64,000 nucleotides of DNA, from the NCBI GenBank assembly GCA_048296855.1, contig CP182631.1, one strand, 5' to 3'. The stretch's first letter is position 1; every line of letters begins with the position of its first letter. Positions 35,029-45,080 of the stretch are shown in pieces. The stretch is from Pseudocolwellia sp048296855 (lineage in GTDB: Bacteria; Pseudomonadota; Gammaproteobacteria; Enterobacterales; Alteromonadaceae). The notes beneath the pieces are model-generated. The model had not been told where the DNA came from and did no database searches. It was given only the letters and a program-made list of their open reading frames with translations. Both the position numbers and the translations under genes were made by a program.

Positions 35029-35102
35029 TACCTGAATCGGATTTGTGTAGAGTCAGTTAATAAAACTTATCAATAAAACATTAAGAATAACGACAACAAA
35101 AC

Positions 35103-36584
35103 GTGCAATACAAAAATATAATTCGAATTTTAGGTCTACTTGTTACCATACTTAGTGTGACCATGTTGCCTCCGGCACTTATCTCTTTGTTATATAGAGA
35201 TGGTGGCGGTTTATCTTTTTTAATGTCTTTTATTTTTTGTTTAGTTATTGGCATTATTTCTTGGTATCCCAATAGAGGATATAAAGGAGATTTAAGACCC
35301 AGAGAAGGATTCTTAATTGTTGTACTTTTTTGGACTGTTCTAGCCAGCTTCTCTGCCATTCCTTTATTATTACTTGAAACTCCTAATTTATCTTTTGCTG
35401 ATGCCTTTTTTGAGTCTTTTTCTGGGCTAACTACCACAGGAGCCACTATTTTAACGAAAATAGATGGTTTACCACATGCTGTGTTGTGGTATCGCCAGCA
35501 ATTACAGTGGTTAGGTGGTATGGGGATTATTGTGTTAGCCGTAGCTGTTCTTCCTATGCTTGGCGTTGGTGGTATGCAGCTTTATAGAGCTGAAACTCCG
35601 GGGCCTGTAAAAGACTCTAAAATGACACCGCGAATAGCTGATACGGCTAAACACCTATGGTATATATATCTTTCTTTAACCATACTATGTGCGCTAAGTT
35701 ACTGGTTGGCGGGTATGTCTACCTTTGATGCAATATGTCACGCATTTTCTACTATTGCTATTGGTGGGTTTTCAACACACGATGCAAGTATGGGAGCTTT
35801 TGGTAGTCCGCTAATTAACTTTATTTGTGTATTCTTCTTATTGGTTGCGGGCGTTAATTTTGCGCTTCATTTTGCGGTATTGCATAGTAAATCGCTGCGA
35901 AATTATTTTTATGATCCTGAATTTAAAGTGTTTATTGGAATTCAGTTTGTACTTGTTGCTATCTGTTTTGTGGTGTTATTAGCTCATAATACTTACAACA
36001 ATGAATGGCAGGCGTTAGATCAAGCGTTATTCCATGCCGTTTCAATGAGTACTACCGCAGGTTTTGCTACCTCAGTACCGATTGTTGATGGCGTTACTCC
36101 TGTTTCATTTGCTAGTTGGCCTACTTTATTGCCTTTACTGCTTATATTTTCAAGCTTCATTGGTGGTTGTGCGGGTAGTACTGGTGGTGGAATGAAAGTT
36201 GTTCGTATACTTTTATTATACTTACAAGGTTTTAGAGAGCTTAATAAATTGGTTCATCCTAAGGCTATTTTTACCATTAAATTAGGTAAAAAAGCATTGC
36301 CTGATAAAGTGGTTCAAGCTATTTGGGGATTCTTTTCAGCATATACGGCTGTATTTGTTGTATGTATGTTGTTATTGCTGGCGTCGGGAGTTGATAATAT
36401 TACCGCGTTCACAGCCGTTGCGGCTTGTTTAAATAATTTAGGTCCCGGTTTAGGAGAAGTAGCAACTAACTTTTCAAGTTTAGGTGATTTTAGTAAATGG
36501 GTATTGATTGTGGCTATGTTATTTGGGCGACTTGAAATATTTACTTTGCTTGTTTTATTCACGCCAGCTTTCTGGCGATCTTAA
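35103..36584 (+). CDS. trkH: Trk potassium uptake system, membrane subunit TrkH
   Basis: A 493-residue membrane protein (483 in E. coli). The start is GTG and aligns with E. coli TrkH. It has the four pore-loop repeats of the SKT family with filter-like segments TTTGATIL, AIGGFSTHD, TTAGFATS and NNLGPGLG. It forms the K+ channel of the Trk system in the inner membrane, gated by TrkA. trkA is convergent immediately downstream, whereas in E. coli the two genes are far apart. Confidence 0.96.
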   Translation: MQYKNIIRILGLLVTILSVTMLPPALISLLYRDGGGLSFLMSFIFCLVIGIISWYPNRGYKGDLRPREGFLIVVLFWTVLASFSAIPLLLLETPNLSFADAFFESFSGLTTTGATILTKIDGLPHAVLWYRQQLQWLGGMGIIVLAVAVLPMLGVGGMQLYRAETPGPVKDSKMTPRIADTAKHLWYIYLSLTILCALSYWLAGMSTFDAICHAFSTIAIGGFSTHDASMGAFGSPLINFICVFFLLVAGVNFALHFAVLHSKSLRNYFYDPEFKVFIGIQFVLVAICFVVLLAHNTYNNEWQALDQALFHAVSMSTTAGFATSVPIVDGVTPVSFASWPTLLPLLLIFSSFIGGCAGSTGGGMKVVRILLLYLQGFRELNKLVHPKAIFTIKLGKKALPDKVVQAIWGFFSAYTAVFVVCMLLLLASGVDNITAFTAVAACLNNLGPGLGEVATNFSSLGDFSKWVLIVAMLFGRLEIFTLLVLFTPAFWRS

Positions 36585-36625
36585 TATCAACTCAACACGT
36601 TATTGATTGGCGTTATTTTTAAATT

Positions 36626-38005
36626 TTAGTAAAAACTTAGCGCATCAAGTTGAAATAATGCTTCTACTTCAGATATATAGCGTTTGTTCACTAAAAATAT
36701 AATAACTTGGTCGTTAGACAAAATTTTAGTTTTCGAATGAGCAATAATCACTTCGTTTCCTCTCACTATCGCTCCTATATTTACACCTGGCGGAAGTTTT
36801 AAAGTTTTAACCGTACGGCCAACCACCTTAGATGATTTTTCATCCCCTTGAGCCGATATTTCTATTGCCTCAGCAGAGCCCCCTCGTAAACTATATACAT
36901 TAGCAATATTACCACGGCGTACATGAGTTAATAACGCTGAAATAGTAGCGTGTTGGGGCGATATGGCAATATCTATATTACTACCATGAAGTAAATCAAC
37001 ATACGCTTCACGTTGAATAAGTACCATAGCTTTTCTAACGCCTAAACGCTTAGCTAATAATGAAGACATGATATTAGCTTCATCATCATTAGTTACTGCG
37101 ATAAATACATCAAAATGATCTATGTGTTCTTCTAATAAGAGCTCTTGATCGGAAGAGTCGCCGGTAAATACAAGAGTATCATTTAATTCTGACGCTAAAT
37201 ATTCGGCACGTTCAGGAGAACGCTCAATCAATTTTACTTGATGGTTTTTTTCTAATATACGCGCTAAACCAGAACCTATGTTACCACCACCAGCAATCAT
37301 AATACGTTTATAGGCGGGTTCTAATTTTTGAAGTTCGTTCATTACTGCACGAATATGAATACTTGCTGCGATAAAGAATACTTCATCGTCGGCTTCAATG
37401 ATTGTGGTGCCTAATGGTCTTATGGGTTTGCCGTTTCGGTAAATAGCAGCAACACGAGTATCAACATTAGGAATGTGTTCTTTAATGGTAGAAAGGGCAT
37501 GGCCTACTAATAATCCACCATAATAAGCTCTAACAGCAACTAAACTGACTTTTCCATCAGCAAACTCTAATACTTGTAAAGCACCAGGGTAATCAATTAA
37601 ACGTGCTATATCACGTGTTACAAGTTGTTCTGGTGCAATAATATGATCAACAGGAATGTTTTCGTTTTGAAATAGTTGATCTTGATATTTAAGAATTTTA
37701 GAAGAGCGAATACGAGCAATTTTGGTACTGGTTCTAAATAATGAATAACAAATTTGGCAAGCAATCATATTAATTGCGTCATCACTTGTTACTGCAATAA
37801 CTAAATCAGCGTCTTCGATACCTGCTTTAATTAAAACATCGGGATGAGAACCTTGTCCTTGAACCACTTGCAGATCCATTTTGTCTTGTAGTTCGAGTAA
37901 GGTTTCATTGTTGATATCAATAAGGGTAATTTCGTTTTCTTCTCTAACTAAGTTTTCAGCTAGTGTTCCACCTACTTGCCCCGCGCCAATAATAACTATT
38001 TTCAT
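36626..38005 (-). CDS. trkA: Trk potassium uptake system, NAD-binding regulator TrkA
   Basis: A 459-residue protein (458 in E. coli) made of two RCK modules. The first Rossmann fold is IIGAGQVGGTLAENL (about 4-18) and the second is IAGGGNIGSGLARIL (about 235), each followed by a TrkA-C domain. It binds NAD(H)/ATP and gates TrkH. It is one base from rsmB, so the two are probably co-transcribed in the order fmt-rsmB-trkA. Confidence 0.96.
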   Translation of the reverse strand: MKIVIIGAGQVGGTLAENLVREENEITLIDINNETLLELQDKMDLQVVQGQGSHPDVLIKAGIEDADLVIAVTSDDAINMIACQICYSLFRTSTKIARIRSSKILKYQDQLFQNENIPVDHIIAPEQLVTRDIARLIDYPGALQVLEFADGKVSLVAVRAYYGGLLVGHALSTIKEHIPNVDTRVAAIYRNGKPIRPLGTTIIEADDEVFFIAASIHIRAVMNELQKLEPAYKRIMIAGGGNIGSGLARILEKNHQVKLIERSPERAEYLASELNDTLVFTGDSSDQELLLEEHIDHFDVFIAVTNDDEANIMSSLLAKRLGVRKAMVLIQREAYVDLLHGSNIDIAISPQHATISALLTHVRRGNIANVYSLRGGSAEAIEISAQGDEKSSKVVGRTVKTLKLPPGVNIGAIVRGNEVIIAHSKTKILSNDQVIIFLVNKRYISEVEALFQLDALSFY

Positions 38006-38006
38006 T

Positions 38007-39323
38007 TTATTGTTCTTTTTTGACTAATTTAGCGTAGTAAAAACCATCCATCGAATGCTCATTAGGCAATATTTGCCAACCAACATCAGCATCATTATCT
38101 GTAATTGAAATATGTTCTACGTCATTATTATTTTCAATAAAACGTTGAACTTGTAGGTTATTCTCTTCAGGTAAAATACTACAAGTTGCATACAGCAAAG
38201 TACCACCTGGTTTAAGTAATGACCATATGTTTTTTAGAATTTGTGCCTGTAGTTCTGTGAGTTTTTCAATGTCGTTAGCTTTGCGTAACCATTTTATATC
38301 AGGGTGTCTTCGAATAACGCCTGTACCTGAACATGGCGCATCAAGTAATATTTTGTCGTAAAGGTTGCCATCCCACCAATCTTTGCTGGCGGCATCACCC
38401 GTAATAACTTGAGCTTTAAGTTGTAAACGCGCTAAGTTTTCATTAACTCGCACAAGACGGCTTTCATCAATATCAATAGCTGTCATATTTGCTAGGTTAG
38501 GTACTCGTTCTAGCATATGACAGGTTTTTCCACCGGGAGCCGCACAGCAATCAAGCACGTTGTCAGTTTCTTTGCAATCAAGCAGTATTGCTGCTTGTTG
38601 TGCTGCGCCATCTTGTATAGATACGTGACCTTGCGCAAATCCGGGGAGTTTTTCTACACCTACTGCGTGGCTAAGTTTAATGGCTTGGCTTTTTGGATCT
38701 ACGTATTCAAAGGCAATATCTGTGTTATTGAGTTGTTCAAGGTAGCTTTCTGTAGAGTTATACTGCTGATTTACTCTAAGCCACATAGGTGGTCGTTCTT
38801 GGTTAGCGATTAAAATACTTTGCCATTGATCAGGGTAGGCAGCTTGAATTTTTTTAATAAACCAACCGGGGTGATTATATTTAATAGGATCTGGTAATTC
38901 AGCTTGGGTTGTATTGGTTAATTGCTTTTCGACTTTTCGTTGATAATTACGTAAAACACCGTTAACTAGGCCACCTAAATGCCTATTTTTTAGGGCGTTT
39001 GCGGCTTCTACTGTTTCACTAACCGCCGCGTGGTCTGGAATGCGCATGTATTTTAATTGATAAATTCCTACCAACATCAAAAAATGAAAAACACGTTGTT
39101 TTCCTTTTAATGGTTTCTCTATTAATTGTTGAACTTCGTTTTCTAATTCAGGTAAATAGCGTAAAACACCGTAGCAAATTTCTTGAAGAAGACCTTTATC
39201 TTTAAGCTCAATTTTAGCGACTTGTTTAGGGAGTTCGTCACCTAAACTTCTGCCTTGATCTATTACAGCGTAAGTACATTTAGCGGCAAGCGCTCTAATG
39301 TTAGCCGCTTTATTATTAGCCAT
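38007..39323 (-). CDS. rsmB: 16S rRNA (cytosine967-C5)-methyltransferase RsmB
   Basis: A 438-residue protein (429 in E. coli). I start it at MANNKAANIRALAAK, preceded by GGAG; an upstream in-frame start would run 60 bases into fmt. The N-terminal NusB-like RNA-binding domain (about 1-145) is followed by the SAM domain with LDCCAAPGGKTCHML, the cysteine motif DAPCSGTGVIRRHPDIKWLR and the second catalytic cysteine ATCSI. Its ATG overlaps the fmt stop (TAATG). Confidence 0.96.
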   Translation of the reverse strand: MANNKAANIRALAAKCTYAVIDQGRSLGDELPKQVAKIELKDKGLLQEICYGVLRYLPELENEVQQLIEKPLKGKQRVFHFLMLVGIYQLKYMRIPDHAAVSETVEAANALKNRHLGGLVNGVLRNYQRKVEKQLTNTTQAELPDPIKYNHPGWFIKKIQAAYPDQWQSILIANQERPPMWLRVNQQYNSTESYLEQLNNTDIAFEYVDPKSQAIKLSHAVGVEKLPGFAQGHVSIQDGAAQQAAILLDCKETDNVLDCCAAPGGKTCHMLERVPNLANMTAIDIDESRLVRVNENLARLQLKAQVITGDAASKDWWDGNLYDKILLDAPCSGTGVIRRHPDIKWLRKANDIEKLTELQAQILKNIWSLLKPGGTLLYATCSILPEENNLQVQRFIENNNDVEHISITDNDADVGWQILPNEHSMDGFYYAKLVKKEQ

Positions 39324-40324
39324 TATTGTGCTCCTTGATTTGTAGAGGCTATACCTATAATAGGTTGACCTACAGCAAACCAATCTGCTCTTGCATTAAT
39401 AATATCGCTAACGGGTAGGGCTTTCTTTCCAGGGATTTGAAGCACTTCTAATTGAAGGGCTTGTTTGATATTGCCTGTAGCTACTAAAATACCTTTTTTA
39501 TCAGCAGATATAATGGTGCCAGCTGCTGCATTTGACTGTGTTTCAATAATACTTGCTTGCCAAATACGAATACGATGTTCTTTCTTTGATTCGCTTTCAA
39601 TATAAGTAAATTGTGCAACAGGCCATGGAATATAAGCTCTAATTTTTCGATGTAATGCTAAAGCACTTTCATTCCAGTTTAACTCAGCTTCGGCTTTGTC
39701 TAATTTAGCTGCATACGTTGATAACTCGTGATTTTGTGGCTCACGCGTATAAGAAGATGTGCTCATGAGCGTTAATGCATCGGTTAATGCTTTAGGACCT
39801 GCTATCGCTAATTTTTCATATAAACTTGCGCTAGTATCTTCTGTGGTAATTTCACAAGTTGCTGTAGAAATCATATCACCTGTATCAAGACCTTTATCCA
39901 TTTGCATAATAGTGACACCAGTTATACTGTCGCCAGCTTCAAGTGATCTTTGAATAGGAGCTGCTCCACGCCATTTAGGTAAAATTGAACCATGCACATT
40001 AATGCACCCTAAACGTGGTGCTTCTAATATAACTTCAGGGAGGAGGAGTCCGTAAGCAACAACAACCATAATGTCAGCGTTATAAGTAGCTAAATGTTGT
40101 TGATCTACAGTGTCTTTAAAGTTTATCGGTTGTTCTACCGGTAGGTTATGCTCTAAGGCTAAAAGTTTGGTAGCACATGCCATCATTTTTTTGCCGCGAC
40201 CTGCTGGTTTGTCAGGAGGACAATAAACAGCAACCACATTGTGTTCTGAATTGATAAGTGCTTTTAAATGTTGTGCAGCAAAATCAGGCGTACCTGCAAA
40301 TATGATATTAAGTGCTTTAGACAA
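39323..40324 (-). CDS. fmt: Methionyl-tRNA formyltransferase
   Basis: A 333-residue protein (315 in E. coli). The N-terminal Rossmann domain has IIFAGTPDFAAQHL, the catalytic Asn-His region INVHGSILPKWRGAAPIQR and the DTGDM loop; the C-terminal OB-fold binds tRNA. It formylates Met-tRNA-fMet with 10-formyl-THF for translation initiation. It is 20 bases after def, whose product removes the formyl group later. Confidence 0.97.
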   Translation of the reverse strand: MSKALNIIFAGTPDFAAQHLKALINSEHNVVAVYCPPDKPAGRGKKMMACATKLLALEHNLPVEQPINFKDTVDQQHLATYNADIMVVVAYGLLLPEVILEAPRLGCINVHGSILPKWRGAAPIQRSLEAGDSITGVTIMQMDKGLDTGDMISTATCEITTEDTSASLYEKLAIAGPKALTDALTLMSTSSYTREPQNHELSTYAAKLDKAEAELNWNESALALHRKIRAYIPWPVAQFTYIESESKKEHRIRIWQASIIETQSNAAAGTIISADKKGILVATGNIKQALQLEVLQIPGKKALPVSDIINARADWFAVGQPIIGIASTNQGAQ

Positions 40325-40344
40325 TTGATTTCCTAAATATAATG

Positions 40345-40857
40345 TTAGCCTGCGTTATTTAAACGCGCTTCTTTTTCAAGTTTCTTTTTTATACGCTGGC
40401 GTTTAAGTGGAGAAAGATAATCCACAAATAATACGCCTTTTAAGTGATCAAGTTCATGCTGAATACAAATAGCTAATAACTCTTCGCCGTCTAAGGTAAA
40501 TTCTTTACCATTAACATCAAGCGCTTTTACTGTTACTTTTGTGTGTCTATCAACTTTTGCATAATGACCCGGTACCGATAAACAGCCTTCTTCATTAATT
40601 AAAGTCTCTTCACTTTTCGCAATAATTTCAGGATTTATGAAGACAAGTGGGTTTTCTTTATTTTCAGAAACATCCATTACAACGATCTGTTGGTGTATAT
40701 CAACTTGAGTTGCTGCTAGACCAACACCATTCTCCTCATACATGGTTTCAAACATATCATCAACAATGCTTTTAATATTGTCGTTAACTTCAGTAACTTG
40801 TGTTGCTTTTGTTCTTAGTCTCTCGTCTGGAAAGCGTAAAACAGATAAAATAGCCAT
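40345..40857 (-). CDS. def: Peptide deformylase
   Basis: A 170-residue protein (169 in E. coli). All three metal/catalytic motifs are present: GVGLAATQV, EEGCLSVPG (Cys ligand) and QHELDHLKG (His ligands and catalytic Glu). It removes the N-formyl group from nascent proteins at the ribosome exit. It is the first gene of def-fmt-rsmB-trkA and diverges from the LysM gene. Confidence 0.97.
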   Translation of the reverse strand: MAILSVLRFPDERLRTKATQVTEVNDNIKSIVDDMFETMYEENGVGLAATQVDIHQQIVVMDVSENKENPLVFINPEIIAKSEETLINEEGCLSVPGHYAKVDRHTKVTVKALDVNGKEFTLDGEELLAICIQHELDHLKGVLFVDYLSPLKRQRIKKKLEKEARLNNAG

Positions 40858-40972
40858 AATTTTCCAAAAGGGTTCGCGAAAGTTCGCATAGAATGTTATG
40901 TTTCAATTTTAACTACTAATTTTAATTAATAATAGTGGTTTAGGATAAATGCTTAAGAATAGGAAGACTAGC

Positions 40973-42067
40973 ATGCGAAAAAAAGTCTTATTAATAATAA
41001 TTAGCTTATTTTTACCTATGAGCTTATTAGCGGATGAATTAACATTAAATAAGAATGCCCCTAAATCTTATACCGTTGTAAAAGGTGATACGCTTTGGGA
41101 TATTTCTGGTGTTTTTTTAAAACAGCCGTGGTTATGGCCTAAGTTATGGAGAATTAATCCAGACATTAGCAATCCACATCTTATCTATCCGGGTGATGTG
41201 TTACGTCTAGTTTATGATAAAGACGGGAACCCAATGTTAGTGAGAGGTGCTGCTGGTAAACCTCAATACAAGTGGTCCCCTAAAGTAAGAACTACGTTGA
41301 AAGACCATTCTCCTGTAAATACTATACCTTTAAATGTTATAGCACCTTACATTAAATACGATACTCTTTTTTCAGAAGAAGAATATGAAAAACTTCCTTA
41401 TGTACTAGGGAGTAATGAAGGTTTTAAATCAACGGTTGAAGGTTTTAAAGTTTATATTAATGGTGATTTAGACGTAGGCCAAAGCTACGCGATTTATCAG
41501 AAGGGTGACGAAGTTTTTGATCCTGAAACAAATGAGAGCTTAGGTTATTACGCTAGGTTAGTTGGTACAGCCAAGGCTATTCGAGCAGGTGATATAAGTA
41601 AGAAAGAACCTTCAACTCTTTATGTTGACAGCGCTAAACGCGAAATTCATTCAGGAGATTTTGTTGCTCCAATTAATGAAGGTCAAATGTTACCGTCGTT
41701 CTTTACTATGCAAGCGGCTAAAACAACATTAACAGGTTCAATTGTTAAAGCGTCATCTGAAGCACGTGAATTTGGTAAACTTGAAGTTGTTATGATTAAC
41801 AGAGGTCGACGAGATGAGGTTCAATTAGGTGATGTGTTATCTGTTAGAAGACAAAGCCCTGCAGTAATTGAAACAGCTAACGGCCCAGCATATAAAAAAG
41901 ACAGTTCGCGATGGAATTTATTATCATCAGCAGAAGATGAATATAATATGCCCGTTGAACCTGTAGGTAATATGATGGTGTTTAAGGTTTACGATAAGGT
42001 GAGTATGGCTTTAATTTTACGAACGTCTAAACCGTTAAGATTGTCAGACATGGTAACCGCGCCATAA
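40973..42067 (+). CDS. LysM-domain periplasmic protein
   Basis: A 364-residue protein starting at MRKKVLLIIISLFLPMSLLA, a signal peptide preceded by AGGAAG; an ATG eight codons upstream (40949) is an alternative start. One LysM repeat follows (about residues 32-80, YTVVKGDTLWDISGVFLKQP), which binds peptidoglycan. The remaining 280 residues match no domain I know by name. A LysM gene in front of dprA is common in gammaproteobacteria. A role in cell-wall attachment is inferred; the true function is unknown. Confidence 0.82.
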   Translation: MRKKVLLIIISLFLPMSLLADELTLNKNAPKSYTVVKGDTLWDISGVFLKQPWLWPKLWRINPDISNPHLIYPGDVLRLVYDKDGNPMLVRGAAGKPQYKWSPKVRTTLKDHSPVNTIPLNVIAPYIKYDTLFSEEEYEKLPYVLGSNEGFKSTVEGFKVYINGDLDVGQSYAIYQKGDEVFDPETNESLGYYARLVGTAKAIRAGDISKKEPSTLYVDSAKREIHSGDFVAPINEGQMLPSFFTMQAAKTTLTGSIVKASSEAREFGKLEVVMINRGRRDEVQLGDVLSVRRQSPAVIETANGPAYKKDSSRWNLLSSAEDEYNMPVEPVGNMMVFKVYDKVSMALILRTSKPLRLSDMVTAP

Positions 42068-42106
42068 AAAAATAATGAAAACAGCCTGATCTTAAGGAGA
42101 AGATGT

Positions 42107-43240
42107 ATGGCTACATCAGTTATAAAAAAATCCAATGCGCATTATTGGCTAGCATTAAAATTTATACCTCGGCTAGCCATTCATAAAAAGCTTCGTTTAG
42201 TTCAAGAAATTGGACTAATGAAGCTTTTTTCATCTATTCCATTAGTCACTTCTTTTAATTTAACAGAAAAACAGCTAACCGCTATTTCGCATCCTGATTG
42301 GGATAAAATTAATAAAGTTATAACTGATAGTGAGTTATGCGGTAGTGATATTGTTTGTTTTAATGACGATGAATATCCCGAAAGACTAAAGCAGATATAT
42401 GACCCACCATTAGTATTATTTACCCAAGGTAATAAACAGCTTTTGTTAGAGCCGCAAATTGCTATTGTAGGTAGTAGAGGGGCAACTCCTTTTGGGCGAG
42501 AAAATGCCTTTGTTTTTGCTGGCGGCTTAGTTCAACAGGGAATAGTTGTTACTAGTGGCTTGGCATTAGGAATAGATGCAGAGGCACATAAAGGCGCACT
42601 TTTTAATCATGGTAAAACAATAGCCGTAGTTGCTACTGGTTTGGATCGTGTTTATCCAAGCCGACATAAAAAATTAGCTCACGATATTGTAAATAACGAT
42701 GGTCTTATTGTTAGTGAGTTTGTTCCCGGCACAGTACCTAAAGCAGGTTTTTTTCCTAAAAGAAATCGTATTATAAGTGGCATGAGTTATGGTGTTTTAG
42801 TGGTGGAAGCTACCATTAAAAGTGGCTCGTTAATTACCGCGCGATGTGCAGTTGAACAAAACCGAGAAGTCTTCGCTATCCCCAGTTCAATAAAAAATCC
42901 ACAAGGCAAAGGATGCCATTGGTTAATTAAACAAGGAGCAAAATTAGTTGAAGAATGTAATGATATTATTGAAGATCTTAATATTCCTTTAAAAATTGGT
43001 CTACACTTAAATTCAAAGAGTGATCCAGAAGAGCTTCAATCGCATTCACAAGAGAAAAAAAATCATCAAGAGGGCTTGTTTAACGATTCATTGTTAGATA
43101 ATGTGGGATATGAAATTACTCCTATTGATGCCGTAGTCTCTAGGAGTAAGCTACCCATAGATGTAGTATTAACACAGTTAACAATATTAGAGCTGAAAGG
43201 TTTAGTGTCAGCAGTTCCAGGGGGTTACCTGAGAACTTAA
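42107..43240 (+). CDS. dprA: DNA-processing protein DprA (Smf)
   Basis: A 377-residue protein (374 in E. coli Smf). The central Rossmann-like domain has IVGSRGATPFGRENA and SGLALGIDAEAHKGAL, and the C-terminal winged-helix domain (about 315-375) is also present. DprA protects incoming single-stranded DNA and loads RecA during transformation. Whether this organism is competent cannot be judged from this window. An AGGAG site sits eight bases upstream. Confidence 0.95.
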   Translation: MATSVIKKSNAHYWLALKFIPRLAIHKKLRLVQEIGLMKLFSSIPLVTSFNLTEKQLTAISHPDWDKINKVITDSELCGSDIVCFNDDEYPERLKQIYDPPLVLFTQGNKQLLLEPQIAIVGSRGATPFGRENAFVFAGGLVQQGIVVTSGLALGIDAEAHKGALFNHGKTIAVVATGLDRVYPSRHKKLAHDIVNNDGLIVSEFVPGTVPKAGFFPKRNRIISGMSYGVLVVEATIKSGSLITARCAVEQNREVFAIPSSIKNPQGKGCHWLIKQGAKLVEECNDIIEDLNIPLKIGLHLNSKSDPEELQSHSQEKKNHQEGLFNDSLLDNVGYEITPIDAVVSRSKLPIDVVLTQLTILELKGLVSAVPGGYLRT

Positions 43241-43293
43241 TAAGTAAAGTTTATCGTTCGTTTGTTATATAAGTGTTTATTAAGGGGCTAGTT

Positions 43294-43767
43294 ATGTTTG
43301 ATATCTTAATGTATTTATTTGAAAATTATATTCATAGTGAAGCCGAAGTAATGGTTGACCATGATGTTTTAACTGATGAATTAACGCGAGCTGGTTTTCA
43401 TCAAGATGAAATATATAAAGCGCTTACTTGGTTAGAAAAACTTGCTGCTCTTCAAGACAGCGATGCCTATCCCTATTTAACACGTATTGCGAGTAAATCT
43501 ACACGTGTTTACACATGTGAAGAAATGCAATTATTAGATGTTGAGTCTCGTGGATTCTTAATGTTTCTTGAGCAAGTTAATGTATTAGACTTTACTACGC
43601 GTGAAATGGTTATTGACCGTGTTATGGAGTTAGATACTCAGTTCTTCTCAATTGACGATCTTAAATGGGTGGTTTTAATGGTGCTTTTTAATGTGCCAGG
43701 TAAGGAAACTGCATACTCACAAATGGAAGACCTTATATTTGATGAGCAAGAAGGGCCACTTCATTAG
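43294..43767 (+). CDS. smg: Smg family protein (DUF494)
   Basis: A 157-residue protein, exactly the E. coli length. I start it at MFDILMYLFENYIH; an earlier in-frame GTG would translate the AAGGGGC ribosome binding site. It is acidic and mostly helical, and its function is unknown. The position between dprA and the yrdD-type gene matches E. coli. Confidence 0.92.
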   Translation: MFDILMYLFENYIHSEAEVMVDHDVLTDELTRAGFHQDEIYKALTWLEKLAALQDSDAYPYLTRIASKSTRVYTCEEMQLLDVESRGFLMFLEQVNVLDFTTREMVIDRVMELDTQFFSIDDLKWVVLMVLFNVPGKETAYSQMEDLIFDEQEGPLH

Positions 43768-43860
43768 CCATCTTTGGTTAGTTAATCACCTCAACTTTAT
43801 GGCATAATGCGCAACTTGAACTAAAACTATGACTTAGTTCGTATGAAACAGGTGCGTTTT

Positions 43861-44424
43861 ATGTCTAAATCCGATGATTCAATTTTTAAACATCATGAAC
43901 ATGCGTTAGAAAAAGCGTATGAAACTTGCCCTACTTGTGGGGCTGAGTTATCAATTAAACATGGTAAGTCTGGCTCTTTTTTGGGATGTAATAATTATCC
44001 TAATTGTGAATATACACGTCCCGTTGTTGAACACGAAAAAGTAGAAGATACCTTATTAGCAGGAACTCATTGCCCACTATGTGATAGCACGTTAGCTGTT
44101 AAGCAAGGCCGCTATGGTATGTTTATTGGTTGTACTAATTTCCCCGAATGCGAGCATATCGAAGATACCAATCAAAATGACGATATAGATGTACATTGTC
44201 CGAATTGTGCCAAAGGTAAATTATTCGAAAAAACAAATCGTTACGGAAAAACCTTTTATTCGTGTGATCAGTATCCATCATGTAAATACGTTATAAACTA
44301 TCAACCTATTAATGAATCATGTCCTGAATGTCATTGGGCAATTTTAGTTTCCCGTAAAATGGCAAGTGGCAACATCGTTATGTGCCCGCAAAAGAAGTGT
44401 AGTTTTAAACGAAAGGTTATATAA
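43861..44424 (+). CDS. yrdD: Topoisomerase-type zinc-ribbon protein (YrdD-like)
   Basis: A 187-residue protein starting at MSKSDDSIF, with AGGTG upstream; an ATG six codons earlier is possible. It is built from four cysteine modules, three of which follow the CPxC(x17-18)GC/SC(x4)C pattern of the topoisomerase I C-terminal zinc ribbons (for example CPTCGAELSI and LGCNNYPNC). There is no topoisomerase catalytic domain, so it is a stand-alone zinc-ribbon protein, probably nucleic acid-binding. The E. coli yrdD order is conserved. Confidence 0.9.
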   Translation: MSKSDDSIFKHHEHALEKAYETCPTCGAELSIKHGKSGSFLGCNNYPNCEYTRPVVEHEKVEDTLLAGTHCPLCDSTLAVKQGRYGMFIGCTNFPECEHIEDTNQNDDIDVHCPNCAKGKLFEKTNRYGKTFYSCDQYPSCKYVINYQPINESCPECHWAILVSRKMASGNIVMCPQKKCSFKRKVI

Positions 44425-44588
44425 CGTACCTAATCTGTTATTAATACCAAGTTTAACTATCAAAGCATAAATATTGATAGCGACTTGAGTTTTTATCTAT
44501 TTCGAACAAGGTTATAATGTTCGACTGTTAACGTCTCGATACGAGACATTTTAAAATTTAACTTAATATAATTTAAAGGCGTTTGATC
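44425..44588. other. Intergenic hairpins upstream of purE
   Basis: Two inverted repeats are visible. CAAGT-tta-CTATCAA with TTGATAG-cg-ACTTG (44449-44487) is followed by a short T run and may terminate yrdD. GTCTCG-ATA-CGAGAC (44533-44547) lies just before the purE ribosome binding site. TATAAT at 44513-44518 is a probable -10 for purE, without a good -35. I do not see a recognisable PurR operator. Confidence 0.45.
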
Positions 44589-45071
44589 ATGAAAGTAGGT
44601 ATTATCATGGGTTCTAAGTCGGATTGGCCGACAATGAAACATGCAGCAGATATGCTAGATCTTCTTAATGTTCCATATGAAACTAAAGTGGTATCAGCTC
44701 ACAGAACCCCTCACTTACTTGCTGAATATGCAGAAGGTGCTAAAGACCGAGGCATTAAAGTGATTGTTGCTGGCGCCGGTGGTGCTGCTCATTTACCGGG
44801 TATGGCTGCAGCGTTCACAAGCTTGCCTGTTTTAGGTGTTCCTGTGCAATCAAAAGCTTTGAGTGGTCAAGATTCTTTATTATCTATCGTACAAATGCCT
44901 AAAGGTATTGCGGTAGGGACTTTAGCTATTGGTAATGCTGGCGCCGCAAACGCAGGTTTATTAGCTGCGCAAATTATCGGTACTCATGACGAAACCGTAA
45001 TGGCAGCGATTGAAAAGTTTAGAAAAGAACAAACCCAAAATATTCTTGATAACCCAAACCCTGCGGAATAA
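44589..45071 (+). CDS. purE: N5-carboxyaminoimidazole ribonucleotide mutase PurE
   Basis: A 160-residue protein. I start at MKVGIIMGSKSDW after AAAGG; an upstream TTG two codons earlier is less likely. It has GSKSDWPTM, the active-site SAHRTP and the GAGGAAHLPGM loop of class I PurE. It moves the carboxyl group of N5-CAIR to give CAIR in purine synthesis. purK follows after nine bases. Confidence 0.97.
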   Translation: MKVGIIMGSKSDWPTMKHAADMLDLLNVPYETKVVSAHRTPHLLAEYAEGAKDRGIKVIVAGAGGAAHLPGMAAAFTSLPVLGVPVQSKALSGQDSLLSIVQMPKGIAVGTLAIGNAGAANAGLLAAQIIGTHDETVMAAIEKFRKEQTQNILDNPNPAE

Positions 45072-45080
45072 ATTATTTAA

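Noticed and set aside
43510..43530. ACACGTGT-type sequences in smg and hemF as parS
   Set aside because: They share only the CACGTG core; the flanking TGTTTC/GAAACA is absent.
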